Origin: Rhodobacteraceae bacterium HLUCCA12
GTDB taxonomy: Bacteria; Pseudomonadota; Alphaproteobacteria; Rhodobacterales; Rhodobacteraceae
Length of the DNA stretch: 64,000 bases
Assembly (NCBI GenBank): GCA_001314715.1
Contig: LJSV01000006.1
Coordinates: 1 to 64,000, forward strand
Reading direction: 5' to 3'
Under the pieces are notes generated by a model. The model did no database searches and had not been told where the DNA came from. It worked only from the letters and a program-made list of their open reading frames with translations. A program made the translations under genes and the position numbers. Positions within the stretch are counted from its first letter, which is position 1. Each line of letters opens with the position of its first letter. Shown here one piece after another: positions 1-8,287 of the stretch.

Positions 1-100
1 GCCCCAACATGGGCATCGGCGGCATCACACCCGCCATGAAGCTGAAAATGGCCGCGTAAATTCTACGGATGCACCCCGTTAAAAATGGGGAGATTACCCA
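1..100 (+). mobile_element. right end of an IS3-family insertion sequence (partial)
   Basis: Bases 3-59 encode the last residues of an OrfB-type integrase-core transposase (PNMGIGGITPAMKLKMAA, then TAA), a C-terminus I associate with IS3-family OrfB proteins. After the stop, 71-100 (accccgtt, then aatggggagattaccca) looks like an IS3 terminal inverted repeat and ends in CA, as IS3 ends do. The element begins left of the window. Istb-like reading of IstA resumes at about 101, so the IS3 copy appears to sit inside istA. The left end and the short target duplication cannot be seen. Confidence 0.65.
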
Positions 101-101
101 C

Positions 102-1433
102 GATCTGCAGCTTCGACGGCGTGACCGCCGCATGGCGAAGAAGCTTTCCGAGGCGATTGTCGCGGAGGGCAACACAGGGTCATATTCCCCGGTTCAGCGT
201 TTTGTCAGCGCGCTCATGAAGTCGGTGGGCATCAGTGTGTGTGACGCGTTCATTCCGCTGCATTTCGCCTTGGGAGATGCGCTGCAGTTCGACTGGAGCG
301 AGGAATATGTCCTGTTGGGCGGTGTCGAGCACAAGGTTCATGTGGCTCATTTCCACTTGTGCCACAGCCGCAAGCCTTTCGTCGTGGCCTACATGAACGA
401 GAGTGAGCCCGTGAACGCCATCGGTTCGAGAAAGCGGGCGAACGAGATGGTGCTCGATGCCTTTGTGCAGGCGCTGGCGTTCTTCGGCGGCGTCCCGCGC
501 CGGGTGATCATCGACAACCCCGAGACCATGGTGACGTACGTCTCACGATCGAAGGATCGGATCTTTCACCCCCGCTTTCTGGCCTTGATGAACCACGATG
601 TCATCGAACCCGTCACTTGTACCCCCGCCTCGGGTTGGGAGAAGGGGCAGGTCGAGAACCAGGTCCAGTTCCTGCGCGGCGAGCTGTTCTGTCCGAAGCT
701 GGCCTTTGACGACCTGGCTCCGCTGAATGCCTGGCTGCGCCTGCGCTGCGAGGAACTGGCTGCGCGCCGCCATCCCGACCAACAGCATCGCACAATCGCC
801 GACGTTTTTGCGGACGAGAAGATCGTGCTGCGCCCACTGGGCCGCCCCTTTGATGGCTCTGTCGAAAAAACCGTTCGGGTCAGATCGACGTGTCTCGTGC
901 AACATGACAGCAATCGCTACAGCGTGCCGTCCGAACACGCGGGGCGCCATGTCTCGTTGCGCGCTTATGCCGATCGGATTGTCGTGGTCGTGTGCAACGA
1001 GATAGTCGCCGCGCACAAGCGGCATTTCACGCGCAATATCAGCTGTTTCGAGCCATGGCACTATGTGCCTCTGCTGGACCGCAAGCCCGGTGCCCTGCGT
1101 GATGGCGCGCCTTTCGTCGGCTGGGACCTGCCCGAGGCGATGCAGCAGATCAAGAAGCACTACATGCGCGACAAGGGCGGCGACCGGGACTTCGTCGACC
1201 TGCTTCTGCTGGCACTGACGCATGGCATGGACGTGGTCGAGACGGCCTGCGACCGGGCTGTCGAACAGAACACTCTGCGCCTGCCTGCGATCATCAACCT
1301 GATCAATCAGGTGCTGGAACCCGTCATCCCCCCGCTGGCCGATACCCATGGTTACCCGCAGCTGACCCTGCGCCCCGAGGCCGACTGCAAGCGGTACGAG
1401 GCCCTGTGTGTGGCCGGAGCGGTTGCGGCATGA
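102..1433 (+). pseudogene. istA: IS21 transposase IstA, N-terminally truncated
   Basis: The protein is the DDE integrase-type transposase of IS21. It keeps the catalytic core: an Asp in LQFDWSEEYVLLGG, an Asp in RRVIIDNPETMV and a Glu in the WEKGQVENQV motif, followed by the C-terminal beta-rich region (YSVPSEHAGR, FEPWHYVPLLDRKPGALR). The family is usually about 500 residues. Here the first 60-80 residues with the helix-turn-helix DNA-binding part are missing, because the IS3 end occupies bases 1-100. An ATG at 69 lies in IS3 sequence and is fortuitous. The stop TGA at 1431-1433 overlaps the istB start ATG at 1430, the normal IS21 arrangement. Confidence 0.85.
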
Positions 1434-2159
1434 ACGCCCTCATCGACCAGCTTGCAGCGCTCAGGCTCCATGGGATGGCGGCCTGCGCCCAGGACCTGCT
1501 GAGCGCGCACGCCACCCAGCCTGACGACAGCGTTGAAGACCTTGATCGCAGCCGAAATCCAGGAGCGCCGGGTGCGGTCCATTCAGTATCAGATGCGCAT
1601 TGCCAAGTTCCCCCACCACAAGGACTTTGCCACATTCGATCATGGCGCCGCGACCGTCACCAGAGCGCAGATCGACCCGTTCCGCTCCGGCCAGTTCACC
1701 AAGGACGCGCACAACATCATTCTCGTCGGTGGAACCGGCACCGGCAAAACGCACATTTCCATCGCCTTGGGAACCAGCCTGGTCAACCAGGGAAAGAGGG
1801 TTCGGTTCTACAATGCCGTCGATCTGATCAATGCCCTGATCCTGGAACAGGCCGAGGGAAACACCGGAAAGATCATCAGGCAACTGACCGCCCTGGAATG
1901 CGTGATCATCGACGAGCTTGGCTATATCCCGTTTCCAAAGTCCGGCGGGTCGCTGCTGTTTCATCTGATCAGCAAACTGTATGTAACGACCAGTGTCATC
2001 ATCACCACCAACCTCGAATTTGGCGAATGGGTCTCGGTCTTCGGGGACGCCAATATGCCCACTGCGCTTCTTGATCACGTCACGCACCATTGCAGCATTA
2101 TCGAGACCGGCAACACATCCTACCGCATCGCCCAAAGCAAATCCCGCCCGAAAACCTGA
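1430..2159 (+). pseudogene. istB: IS21 helper ATPase IstB, frameshifted
   Basis: IstB is the AAA+ helper ATPase of IS21 transposition. The N-terminus MNALIDQLAALRLHGMAACA is encoded from ATG 1430. At about 1520-1530 the family alignment jumps to the next frame, where [20 protein letters not shown] continues and runs to the stop at 2159. The Walker A motif GGTGTGKTH (about 1730-1756), Walker B-like [11 protein letters not shown] and sensor region [10 protein letters not shown] lie in the second frame. One extra base (or two missing) explains the break. Programmed frameshifting is not expected within istB, so I treat it as a pseudogene. A start at 1533 would lack the N-terminal domain. Confidence 0.8.
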
Positions 2160-2284
2160 CGCCCCGCAAACAAAGCCCACAGACGAGCTTGCTACTCGGG
2201 GGCCGCTCGCCTGTGGGCCTTGCACCTCCGGGGTGGATCAGTTTCGGATGATCACCACGGGCCACTTTTGAATGCACGTTGACA

Positions 2285-2659
2285 GCGCTGGCCGATCTGG
2301 CCGCCCAGATGGGCCTGCCTGCCGACGCACTGGCCGAAACCTTCGCCGCATTCGAAGGCGCCAAGTCCGGACGCGCCAACGACCCGTTCGACCGCAAGCT
2401 GGATAAAACCCGGTCGTTGCAGCCGCCCTTTTGCGCGGTGCGCGTCAGGGCGGCGCTGTTTCACACCCAGGGCGGGCTTGCGGTGGATGATCGCGCGCGC
2501 GTCCTGCGTGGCGATGGCGGCGCCTTTGCCAATCTTCAGGCCGCAGGCGGTGCGGCCTGCGGGGTCTCGGGCGCCAGCGATGCCGGGTACCTTTCGGGCA
2601 ATGGGTTGCTGGCGGCGGTGGTTCTGGGGCGCATCGCGGGCGGCACGCGCACGATCTGA
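2285..2659 (+). pseudogene. FAD-dependent dehydrogenase, C-terminal fragment cut by IS21
   Basis: About 124 residues remain of a flavoprotein of the fumarate reductase / 3-ketosteroid dehydrogenase-like superfamily, usually 450-500 residues. Recognisable parts are DPFDRK, the substrate-side ALFHTQGGLAVDDRARVL stretch, AAGGAACGVSG, and the closing SGNGLLAAVVLGRIAG helix that contributes to FAD binding. The N-terminal GxGxxG nucleotide-binding half is absent, and the reading abuts the IS21 end at 2284. A TTG at 2279 opens the frame inside IS21, but the product could not bind FAD properly. The substrate is unknown; the adjacent MarR and acyl-CoA dehydrogenase genes hint at carboxylic acid catabolism. 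Confidence 0.7.
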
Positions 2660-2667
2660 CGACCACT

Positions 2668-3189
2668 TCAACTGTCGCCATCGGCCGTATCGCCCCCTTG
2701 CGCTCCGTCGATGGCGCGAAAATTCTCGCGCAGCACATCCAGATAGTGCAGCAGGTGGATCTTGTCGTTGTCCGACAATCCACGCATCGCCGCATCATAG
2801 AACGCGGCGATATCGGCCTGCATGCCGTCCCACCGGTGCCATCCCTGCGGCGTCAGGGCGATCAGCCGCGACCGCTGGTCCGCGGGATCGACGATGCGCG
2901 CGATCCAGCCGCGCGATTCGAGCCGTGACAGAACGCCCGTCAGGTTCTGGCGGCTGACCATCAGGTGCCGCGCCAGATCGCGCACCGCGATACCCGGCCC
3001 CGGATGCCCGCGCACCAATGCGCCCAGAACCGCCCATTGCTGGGTCGTCACCTCGTGCCGGTCCAGCCAGCGTGTCCCGGTCTTGTTGAGCTGGTTGGCG
3101 CATTGATACAGCCGAAACGCCAGCCGGTTCGACAGGTTGGCCGAAAACGAAAGAGAGTCAATATCTTGCTGCATAAAACAAGTATCCAT
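2668..3189 (-). CDS. MarR-family transcriptional regulator
   Basis: The protein of about 173 residues has a winged helix-turn-helix core: TTQQWAVLGALVRG, then VRDLARHLMVSRQNLTGVLS (recognition helix) and a wing RIVDPADQRSRLIALT, flanked by dimerisation helices. It is divergent from the acyl-CoA dehydrogenase gene with 118 bp between starts, so it probably represses or responds to that gene's substrate. The effector is not evident. ATG 3189 is preferred over an in-frame TTG at 3192; an ATG at 3174 is also possible, and none has a good ribosome site. BadR-like regulators of alicyclic acid catabolism belong to this family, but that match is only inferred. Confidence 0.85.
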   Translation of the reverse strand: MDTCFMQQDIDSLSFSANLSNRLAFRLYQCANQLNKTGTRWLDRHEVTTQQWAVLGALVRGHPGPGIAVRDLARHLMVSRQNLTGVLSRLESRGWIARIVDPADQRSRLIALTPQGWHRWDGMQADIAAFYDAAMRGLSDNDKIHLLHYLDVLRENFRAIDGAQGGDTADGDS

Positions 3190-3307
3190 CAATGCAGCTT
3201 GCGGTCAACTGCACGAAGGGCGATTCCCGATGACCGTATATGTAAACTAATTGACCCATATTGCGCCATCGCGTAACGCTGGACCTGGGGCACGCCGGGA
3301 GGAATGC

Positions 3308-4465
3308 ATGAAAACGATCTTCGACACCGAAGAGCTGGACCAGATCCGATCGCTTGCGCGAAGGTTCGCCACCGACCGGGTCGCGCCCGGCTATCTTGAG
3401 CGTGAACGGGCCGGCACCTTCGCACTGGACCTGATGCGCGAGATGGGCGGCCTGGGCCTGATCGCCCCCGAACTGCCCGAGGAATTCGGCGGCATGGGGG
3501 CACCGTTCCTATATTCGGGCGCCATCATCGAAGAGATCGGCAAAGCCGATTTCACCTTTGGCTATGTTCCGCTTCTGGCGTCATTGAACGGCCAGATTCT
3601 GGCCAATTTCGCCCAGCCCCACATCGCCGCCGACTGGCTGCCAAAGCTGACGGCGGGCAAGGTGATGCTGGCCATCGCCCTGACCGAGCCGCGCGGCGGG
3701 TCCGACGCGGCAAACCTTGGCCTGCGGATGGAGCGGGTGGGCGATCACTATGTCCTCAACGGTGAAAAGACCTCGATCTCGGCCAACCAGATCGCGCAGG
3801 GCGTCATCACCTTTGCCCGCACCGGCCGGCCCGAGGATCGGGCGCATGGCGTTTCGGCCATCCTCGTGCCGCTGGATACCCCCGGCATCACGACCTCGAA
3901 ATTCTCAAACATGGGGCAGAACGCCGTTGGCCACGGGTCGATCTGGTTCGACAATGTGCGCGTACCCGCCGATCATCTGCTGGGCGACGAGGGCAAGGGC
4001 TTTGCCCAGGTCATGCAAGGCTTCGATTTCTCGCGCAGCCTGATCGGCCTGCAAGCCCTGGGCGCGGCGCGCGCCAGCCTGGATGAAACCTGGGCCTATA
4101 TCCGCGAACGCCACGCCTTTGGCAAACCGCTGGCGGGCTTTCAAGGGGTCACCCATCCGCTGGCCGAGTTCGACACCAAGATCGAGGCGGCGCGGCTGAT
4201 GTCGATGAATGCGCTCTGGCTCAAGGATCAGGGGCTGCCTCACACGGCCGAGGCGGCGATGACGAAATGGTGGCCGCCGCTTCTGGCCTATGAGGCGATC
4301 CATGCCTGCCTGCTGGTACACGGTCATGCCGGCTATTCCGACACGCTTCCGTTTCAGCAGCGCCTGCGCGACGTTCTGGGGCTGCATATCGGCGACGGGA
4401 CCGCGCAGATCATGAAGAACATCATCGCCCGCGAACGTGCCGGCCGCGCGGCTGCGGGCACCTGA
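3308..4465 (+). CDS. acyl-CoA dehydrogenase, possibly cyclohexanecarboxyl-CoA dehydrogenase-like
   Basis: The 385-residue FAD enzyme has the ACAD layout: an N-terminal helical domain, a middle beta domain with the FAD motif LTEPRGGSDAANLGL, and a C-terminal helical domain with RHAFGKPLAGFQ and HGHAGYSDTLPFQ. At the site of the usual catalytic Glu (YEGTAQ in medium-chain ACAD) it has GDGTAQ, with Asp at residue 363. To my knowledge an Asp base is a feature of cyclohexanecarboxyl-CoA dehydrogenases (AliB-like), so an alicyclic acyl-CoA substrate is an inference. ATG 3308 is chosen because GGGAGGAA lies just upstream. The neighbours are a divergent marR and the dehydrogenase broken by IS21. Confidence 0.85.
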   Translation: MKTIFDTEELDQIRSLARRFATDRVAPGYLERERAGTFALDLMREMGGLGLIAPELPEEFGGMGAPFLYSGAIIEEIGKADFTFGYVPLLASLNGQILANFAQPHIAADWLPKLTAGKVMLAIALTEPRGGSDAANLGLRMERVGDHYVLNGEKTSISANQIAQGVITFARTGRPEDRAHGVSAILVPLDTPGITTSKFSNMGQNAVGHGSIWFDNVRVPADHLLGDEGKGFAQVMQGFDFSRSLIGLQALGAARASLDETWAYIRERHAFGKPLAGFQGVTHPLAEFDTKIEAARLMSMNALWLKDQGLPHTAEAAMTKWWPPLLAYEAIHACLLVHGHAGYSDTLPFQQRLRDVLGLHIGDGTAQIMKNIIARERAGRAAAGT

Positions 4466-4478
4466 GCGCCCCCTGCGC

Positions 4479-5057
4479 CTATCGCGGTTTGTGCGGCACG
4501 GGGCGCGGCGGAACCGGCGCATCGACCTCGCGCCAGTCACCGGGCGCAAGCCCATCCAGCGTCCAGTCGCCGACGCGCCAGCGCACAAGCCGCAAGGTCG
4601 GATGCCCGACCGCTGCCGTCATGCGCCGCACCTGCCGGTTGCGCCCCTCGCGGATCGTCAACTCCAGCCACCGGTCCGGCACGCTTTTGCGAAAGCGGAC
4701 AGGGGGGTCGCGCGGCCACAGGTCCGGCGGGTCGATGCGCCGCACCTGTGCCACACCGGTCGGTCCGTCCTTTAGCGCGACGCCCGCGCGCAGGCGCGCA
4801 AGCGCGGCGTCATCGGGCTCGCCTTCGACCTGCACCAGATAGGTCTTGGCCATCTTGTGGCGCGGCGCGGAAATTCGGGCCTGCAACCGGCCATCATCGG
4901 TCAGAACCAGCAAGCCCTCGCTGTCACGGTCCAGCCTTCCGGCGGGATAGACGCCCGGCAGGTCGATATAATCCGACAGGGTGCGCCGATTCTGCGTGCG
5001 ATCGGTAAATTGCGACAGCACGTCGAAGGGTTTGTTGAAAAGAATGATCCGGACCAT
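4479..5057 (-). CDS. rluE: 23S rRNA pseudouridine synthase RluE-like
   Basis: This 192-residue protein of the RsuA/RluB/E/F family makes a pseudouridine in rRNA; in E. coli RluE acts on 23S U2457. It starts directly with the catalytic domain ([19 protein letters not shown]) and lacks the N-terminal S4 domain, as RluE does. The catalytic Asp is in [18 protein letters not shown], the conserved KTYLVQVEG follows, and the family motif [20 protein letters not shown] is near residue 150. It converges with the acyl-CoA dehydrogenase gene, 13 bp apart. The paralogue RluB/RluF alternatives carry S4 domains, so RluE is the best fit. Confidence 0.85.
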   Translation of the reverse strand: MVRIILFNKPFDVLSQFTDRTQNRRTLSDYIDLPGVYPAGRLDRDSEGLLVLTDDGRLQARISAPRHKMAKTYLVQVEGEPDDAALARLRAGVALKDGPTGVAQVRRIDPPDLWPRDPPVRFRKSVPDRWLELTIREGRNRQVRRMTAAVGHPTLRLVRWRVGDWTLDGLAPGDWREVDAPVPPRPVPHKPR

Positions 5058-5127
5058 GCGGGATGCACATTACCCGGATCTGCCGCCCCAGCGCCAGCCC
5101 GGCTGGCACGCCACCGGGCGCAACCTG

Positions 5128-5550
5128 TCAGGCGCCGCGCAGCCGCGATTGATAGTCATGCGCGCGCCAGTCGGCACGGAAGCGCCAGTGATCGGCGGGT
5201 TGGCGCGCCGCCAGGTCGGCGTCGATCTCGACCTCGTCGAACCCCGAACGCCGCGCCATCGTGTATTGATCGGCCAGCACCGGCCCCGCCGCCCGCAGCC
5301 GGCCGGCGAAGCCAAGGCGCCGCAACCGCCGTGCCAGGGTAAAGCCGCGCCCGTCGGCGAAACCGGCGAACCGAATGCGGATCATCGACGCATCACGCAG
5401 CAGCGGCGCGACCGTTTCGGCATCGATCTCCGCCGCCAGATCAAGCCCGGCGCCCGATTTCGCCGCATCGCCCCCCAGATCGTCAGGGACAACGAAACCG
5501 GCCTGCCAGTCGTCATCCGCGAAGCCCGTATCGGTTACAATCACGCTCAT
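5128..5550 (-). CDS. DUF934 protein of the sulfite reductase operon
   Basis: The 140-residue soluble protein MSVIVTDTGFADDDW... matches the DUF934 family, which accompanies cysI/cysH genes in proteobacteria and is often annotated as oxidoreductase-associated. Conserved pieces are RIRFAGFADGRGFTLARRLR and GPVLADQYTMARRSGFDEVE. I see no cofactor motif. ATG 5550 overlaps the cysH stop (5547) in an ATGA arrangement, so it is the last gene of the cys operon and probably translationally coupled. A longer reading to 5688 lies inside cysH and is rejected. Its biochemical role is not established. Confidence 0.85.
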   Translation of the reverse strand: MSVIVTDTGFADDDWQAGFVVPDDLGGDAAKSGAGLDLAAEIDAETVAPLLRDASMIRIRFAGFADGRGFTLARRLRRLGFAGRLRAAGPVLADQYTMARRSGFDEVEIDADLAARQPADHWRFRADWRAHDYQSRLRGA

Positions 5551-6287
5551 GCCGCATCCTCCTGCCGGCTGCCGGGCACGACGCGCCCGTCGACGACGTG
5601 AATGCCGCATTCGGTCTTGTCCTGCCCGCGCCAGCGCCCGGCGCGGTGGTCCTCGCCCGGCGCGACCCGGCTGGTGCAGGGCATGCACCCGATCGAGGGA
5701 TAGCCGCGCGCAATCAGCGGGTGGCGCGGCAGCTCATGCGTGGCGATATACGCGGCAATGTCCGCCGCCGACCAGTCGGCCAGCGGGTTGATCTTGATCC
5801 GACCGGTTCCGGGCTCGGCCTCGAACACCGGCAGTTCGGCGCGGATCGCGGCCTGAAACCGCTTGCGCCCGGTGACCCAGCCGTCGAAACCGCGCAGCGC
5901 CGCCGTCAGGGGCGCGGTCTTGCGCAACGCGCAGCAGTCATCGGGCGCGGCGCGGTGCAGCAACGCGTCGGGGTCGCGCGCGAACAGCGCCGCGCGATCC
6001 GGCGTGATGACCCGCACGTCGCGCAGGTCAAGCCGCCGGGCCAGATCGCGCTGATAGGCCAGCGTTTCCGGAAACAGCATCAGCGTATCCAGAAACAGAA
6101 CCGGCAGATCCGGCGCGATCCTGGACACCATGTGCAGCAGGACCACCGAATCGGCGCCGAAGCTGGACACCAGCGCAACCGGACCCAGCGCCGGATCATC
6201 CAGTGCGCGGGCAAGACGGTCTTGCGCCGGCAAGGCCGCGTAGCGGGCATTCAGGCCGTCGGCACGGGCGATCGCATCAAGCGGCAT
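5547..6287 (-). CDS. cysH: adenylyl-sulfate (APS) reductase, CysH family
   Basis: The enzyme reduces activated sulfate to sulfite in the cytoplasm. This 246-residue protein has the PP-loop nucleotide site VSSFGADSVVLLH (about residues 40-52). It has the cysteine pairs C118-C119 (DDCCALRKTAPL) and C201/C204 (IGCMPCTSRV), which bind the [4Fe-4S] cluster of the APS-reducing type, and the catalytic C227 in KTECGIH. The cluster cysteines argue for APS rather than PAPS as substrate. ATG 6287 follows GAGGAGAAG; the frame extends to 6377, but inside cysI. It overlaps cysI by 11 bp and DUF934 by 4 bp. Confidence 0.92.
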   Translation of the reverse strand: MPLDAIARADGLNARYAALPAQDRLARALDDPALGPVALVSSFGADSVVLLHMVSRIAPDLPVLFLDTLMLFPETLAYQRDLARRLDLRDVRVITPDRAALFARDPDALLHRAAPDDCCALRKTAPLTAALRGFDGWVTGRKRFQAAIRAELPVFEAEPGTGRIKINPLADWSAADIAAYIATHELPRHPLIARGYPSIGCMPCTSRVAPGEDHRAGRWRGQDKTECGIHVVDGRVVPGSRQEDAA

Positions 6288-7941
6288 GCGCCTTCTCCTC
6301 GGGATAGAGTGCTGCCTTGAACGGGGCCGGGCCCAGACGACGGTATGCCTGCAAGAAGCTTTCGCCCGGACCGTCACGCAACGAAAGATAGGCCCTCATC
6401 AGGCGTTCGATGGCGGGTACGATCTCGTCATAGGCAAAGCCGGGCCCGGCCCTTTCGCCGATCGCGGCGGTCTCGGTGCCGTCACCGCCAAGCGTGATCT
6501 GGTAGTTTTCCACCCCCGCCTTGTCGAGGCCCAGGATGCCGACATGGCCGACATGGTGATGGCCACAAGCATTGATGCAGCCCGAAATCTTGATCTTCAT
6601 CGCACCGATCTCATGCTCAAGCCCCAGCGCGTGAAACCGCTCGGCGATCTCTTGCGCGACGGGGATCGACCGGGCGGTCGCCAGCGCGCAGTAATCCATG
6701 CCGGGACAGGCGATGATGTCGGAGATCAGCCCGGCATTCGACGTGGCAAGGCCCGCGGACCTGAGCGCGGCATGAACTGCCGGCAGATCGGCCTTGTGGA
6801 CATGCGGCAGGATCACGTTCTGTTCGTGGCTGATGCGCAACTCGTCATAGCCGAAGCGCTGCGCCAGGTCCGCCATGACGCGCATCTGGTCGGCCGTCGC
6901 GTCGCCGGGCGTCGCGCCATGCGCCTTGGTCGAAATGGTGACGATGGCATGACCACCGGCACGATGCGGATGCAGGTTGGTGTCTGCCCAGGCCCTGAAC
7001 ACGGGATCGGCGGCATAAGCGGTCTCGAACGCATCGACCGGCGCCTTGCGAAAGGTGGGGGGCGCGAAATCGCGTTCGATATCGGCCAGGATCGACTGGT
7101 CGGCACCGCGCCATTCAGGGCGTATTTCGGCAAAGCGCGCCTCGATCCGGCTGCGCAGTTCATCCAGCCCCAGCTCGTGCAGGGTGATCTTGATACGCGC
7201 CTTGTACTTGTTGTCGCGCCGGCCGAACGAGTTGTAGGTGGACAGGATCGCCTCGACATAGGGCAACAGATCGCCGCGCGGCAGAAACGCGCGCACCACC
7301 ATGCCCAGAAGCGGCGTGCGCCCCAGCCCGCCGCCCACGATCACCTCGAACCCCGGTTCCCCGTCGCTCTCGACCATCCGCAGGCCGATGTCATGCGCAC
7401 GGGTCACGGCGCGGTCATTGGGGCTGCCGGTGATGGCGATCTTGAACTTGCGCGGCAGGAACTGGAATTCGGGGTGATCGGTGGACCATTGGCGCAGCAA
7501 TTCGGCGACCGGGCGCGGATCGGCAATCTCGTCGGCCGCAGCACCGGCGAAGTGGTCGGCGGTGACGTTGCGCACGCAATTGCCCGAGGTTTGGATCGCA
7601 TGCATCCCCACCTCGCCCAGCGCATCCAGAATGTCGGGCACATCACCCAGTTTCGGCCAGTTGAACTGGATGTTCTGGCGGGTCGTGAAATGGCCGTAAC
7701 CCTTGTCCCAGCGTTCGGCGATCATGGCCAGCTGCCGCATCTGCGCGCTGTTCAACGTGCCATAGGGGATGGCCACGCGCAGCATATAGGCATGCAGTTG
7801 CAGATAGAGGCCGTTCATCAGGCGCAGCGGGCGGAACTCTTCCTCGGTCAGCGCGCCGGACAGCCGGCGCTCGACCTGGGCGCGAAACTGCGCGTTGCGC
7901 TGGCGGATGAAGGCCTGGTCGAAATCGTTGTGGCGATACAT
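6277..7941 (-). CDS. cysI: sulfite reductase hemoprotein (nitrite/sulfite reductase family)
   Basis: The 554-residue siroheme [4Fe-4S] enzyme reduces sulfite to sulfide. It has two ferrodoxin-like half domains: an early RVAIPYGTLNSAQMRQLA and FTTRQNIQFNWPKLGDVPDI segment, and a second repeat with ISHEQNVILPHV. The cluster/siroheme cysteines are in ACPGMDYCALATARS and ISGCINACGHHHVGHVG. No flavoprotein partner (cysJ) is nearby, so electrons probably come from ferredoxin or an unlinked reductase. The start ATG 7941 has AGGAG 7 bases upstream. It is the third gene of cysG-DUF2849-cysI-cysH-DUF934. A dedicated nitrite role is less likely because of the cysH and cysG linkage. Confidence 0.9.
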   Translation of the reverse strand: MYRHNDFDQAFIRQRNAQFRAQVERRLSGALTEEEFRPLRLMNGLYLQLHAYMLRVAIPYGTLNSAQMRQLAMIAERWDKGYGHFTTRQNIQFNWPKLGDVPDILDALGEVGMHAIQTSGNCVRNVTADHFAGAAADEIADPRPVAELLRQWSTDHPEFQFLPRKFKIAITGSPNDRAVTRAHDIGLRMVESDGEPGFEVIVGGGLGRTPLLGMVVRAFLPRGDLLPYVEAILSTYNSFGRRDNKYKARIKITLHELGLDELRSRIEARFAEIRPEWRGADQSILADIERDFAPPTFRKAPVDAFETAYAADPVFRAWADTNLHPHRAGGHAIVTISTKAHGATPGDATADQMRVMADLAQRFGYDELRISHEQNVILPHVHKADLPAVHAALRSAGLATSNAGLISDIIACPGMDYCALATARSIPVAQEIAERFHALGLEHEIGAMKIKISGCINACGHHHVGHVGILGLDKAGVENYQITLGGDGTETAAIGERAGPGFAYDEIVPAIERLMRAYLSLRDGPGESFLQAYRRLGPAPFKAALYPEEKAHAA

Positions 7942-7978
7942 GGATGGCTCCTGTCAGAATGGCGCTTGGCGGCTGTGA

Positions 7979-8287
7979 TCAGCCGCGACACAGCGCCTCC
8001 TGCTTGCCGTGGGGGTAATTCGACGGGCCGCGACGGCGAAACGCCTCGCGGAAATGGACCGGCTCGGGCCCATCGGGGCCGGACTTGGCACCGGCCAGGT
8101 ACGGCCCGACCACGGCCTGCGCCTGGCCCTGCGCCCAGGCCAGGCGGTCCTGGGCCAGATCGGCATCGGTGAACAAGGCGGCCGCGCGCGGATCGGGCGA
8201 CCACTGCCCGTCAGCGCACAGCCAGACCACTTCGCCCGACAAAAGCGCGTTGGCGGTGATCACCGACGGGGTGAACCTGCGGCTCAT
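7979..8287 (-). CDS. DUF2849 protein of the cys operon
   Basis: The 102-residue protein (MSRRFTPSVITANALLSGEV...) matches DUF2849, a small alphaproteobacterial family found between cysG and cysI. Conserved elements are GEVVWLCADGQWSPDPRAA and GPEPVHFREAFRRRGPSNYP near the C-terminus. No catalytic or metal-binding motif is evident. ATG 8287 overlaps the cysG stop at 8284 (ATGA), and 37 bp separate it from cysI. Operon position suggests a helper in sulfite reduction, perhaps in electron delivery or assembly; that is inference only. Confidence 0.85.
   Translation of the reverse strand: MSRRFTPSVITANALLSGEVVWLCADGQWSPDPRAAALFTDADLAQDRLAWAQGQAQAVVGPYLAGAKSGPDGPEPVHFREAFRRRGPSNYPHGKQEALCRG

Larger units (their letters stand above)
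101..2284 (+). mobile_element. IS21-family element, 5'-truncated remnant
   Basis: The remnant contains istA without its N-terminus, istB with a frameshift, and a right end of about 125 bp after istB (2160-2284). The segment with gtggatcag at about 2232 and the final gttgaca at 2278-2284 resembles IS21-family right ends, which close in ...ACA. Immediately after 2284 the reading continues into the C-terminal part of an FAD-dependent dehydrogenase, so the element inserted into that gene. Its left part was lost or separated by the IS3 insertion. Neither transposition protein looks intact, so the copy is probably immobile. Confidence 0.8.

Noticed and set aside
1406-2074. 222-codon frame taken as full istB
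   Set aside because: Only its first 35 residues or so after 1430 match IstB; the rest is a frame shadow beyond the frameshift.
6286-8172. 628-codon open frame on the plus strand
   Set aside because: Antisense of cysI and the DUF2849 gene; the minus-strand products have clear family motifs, and this one has none.
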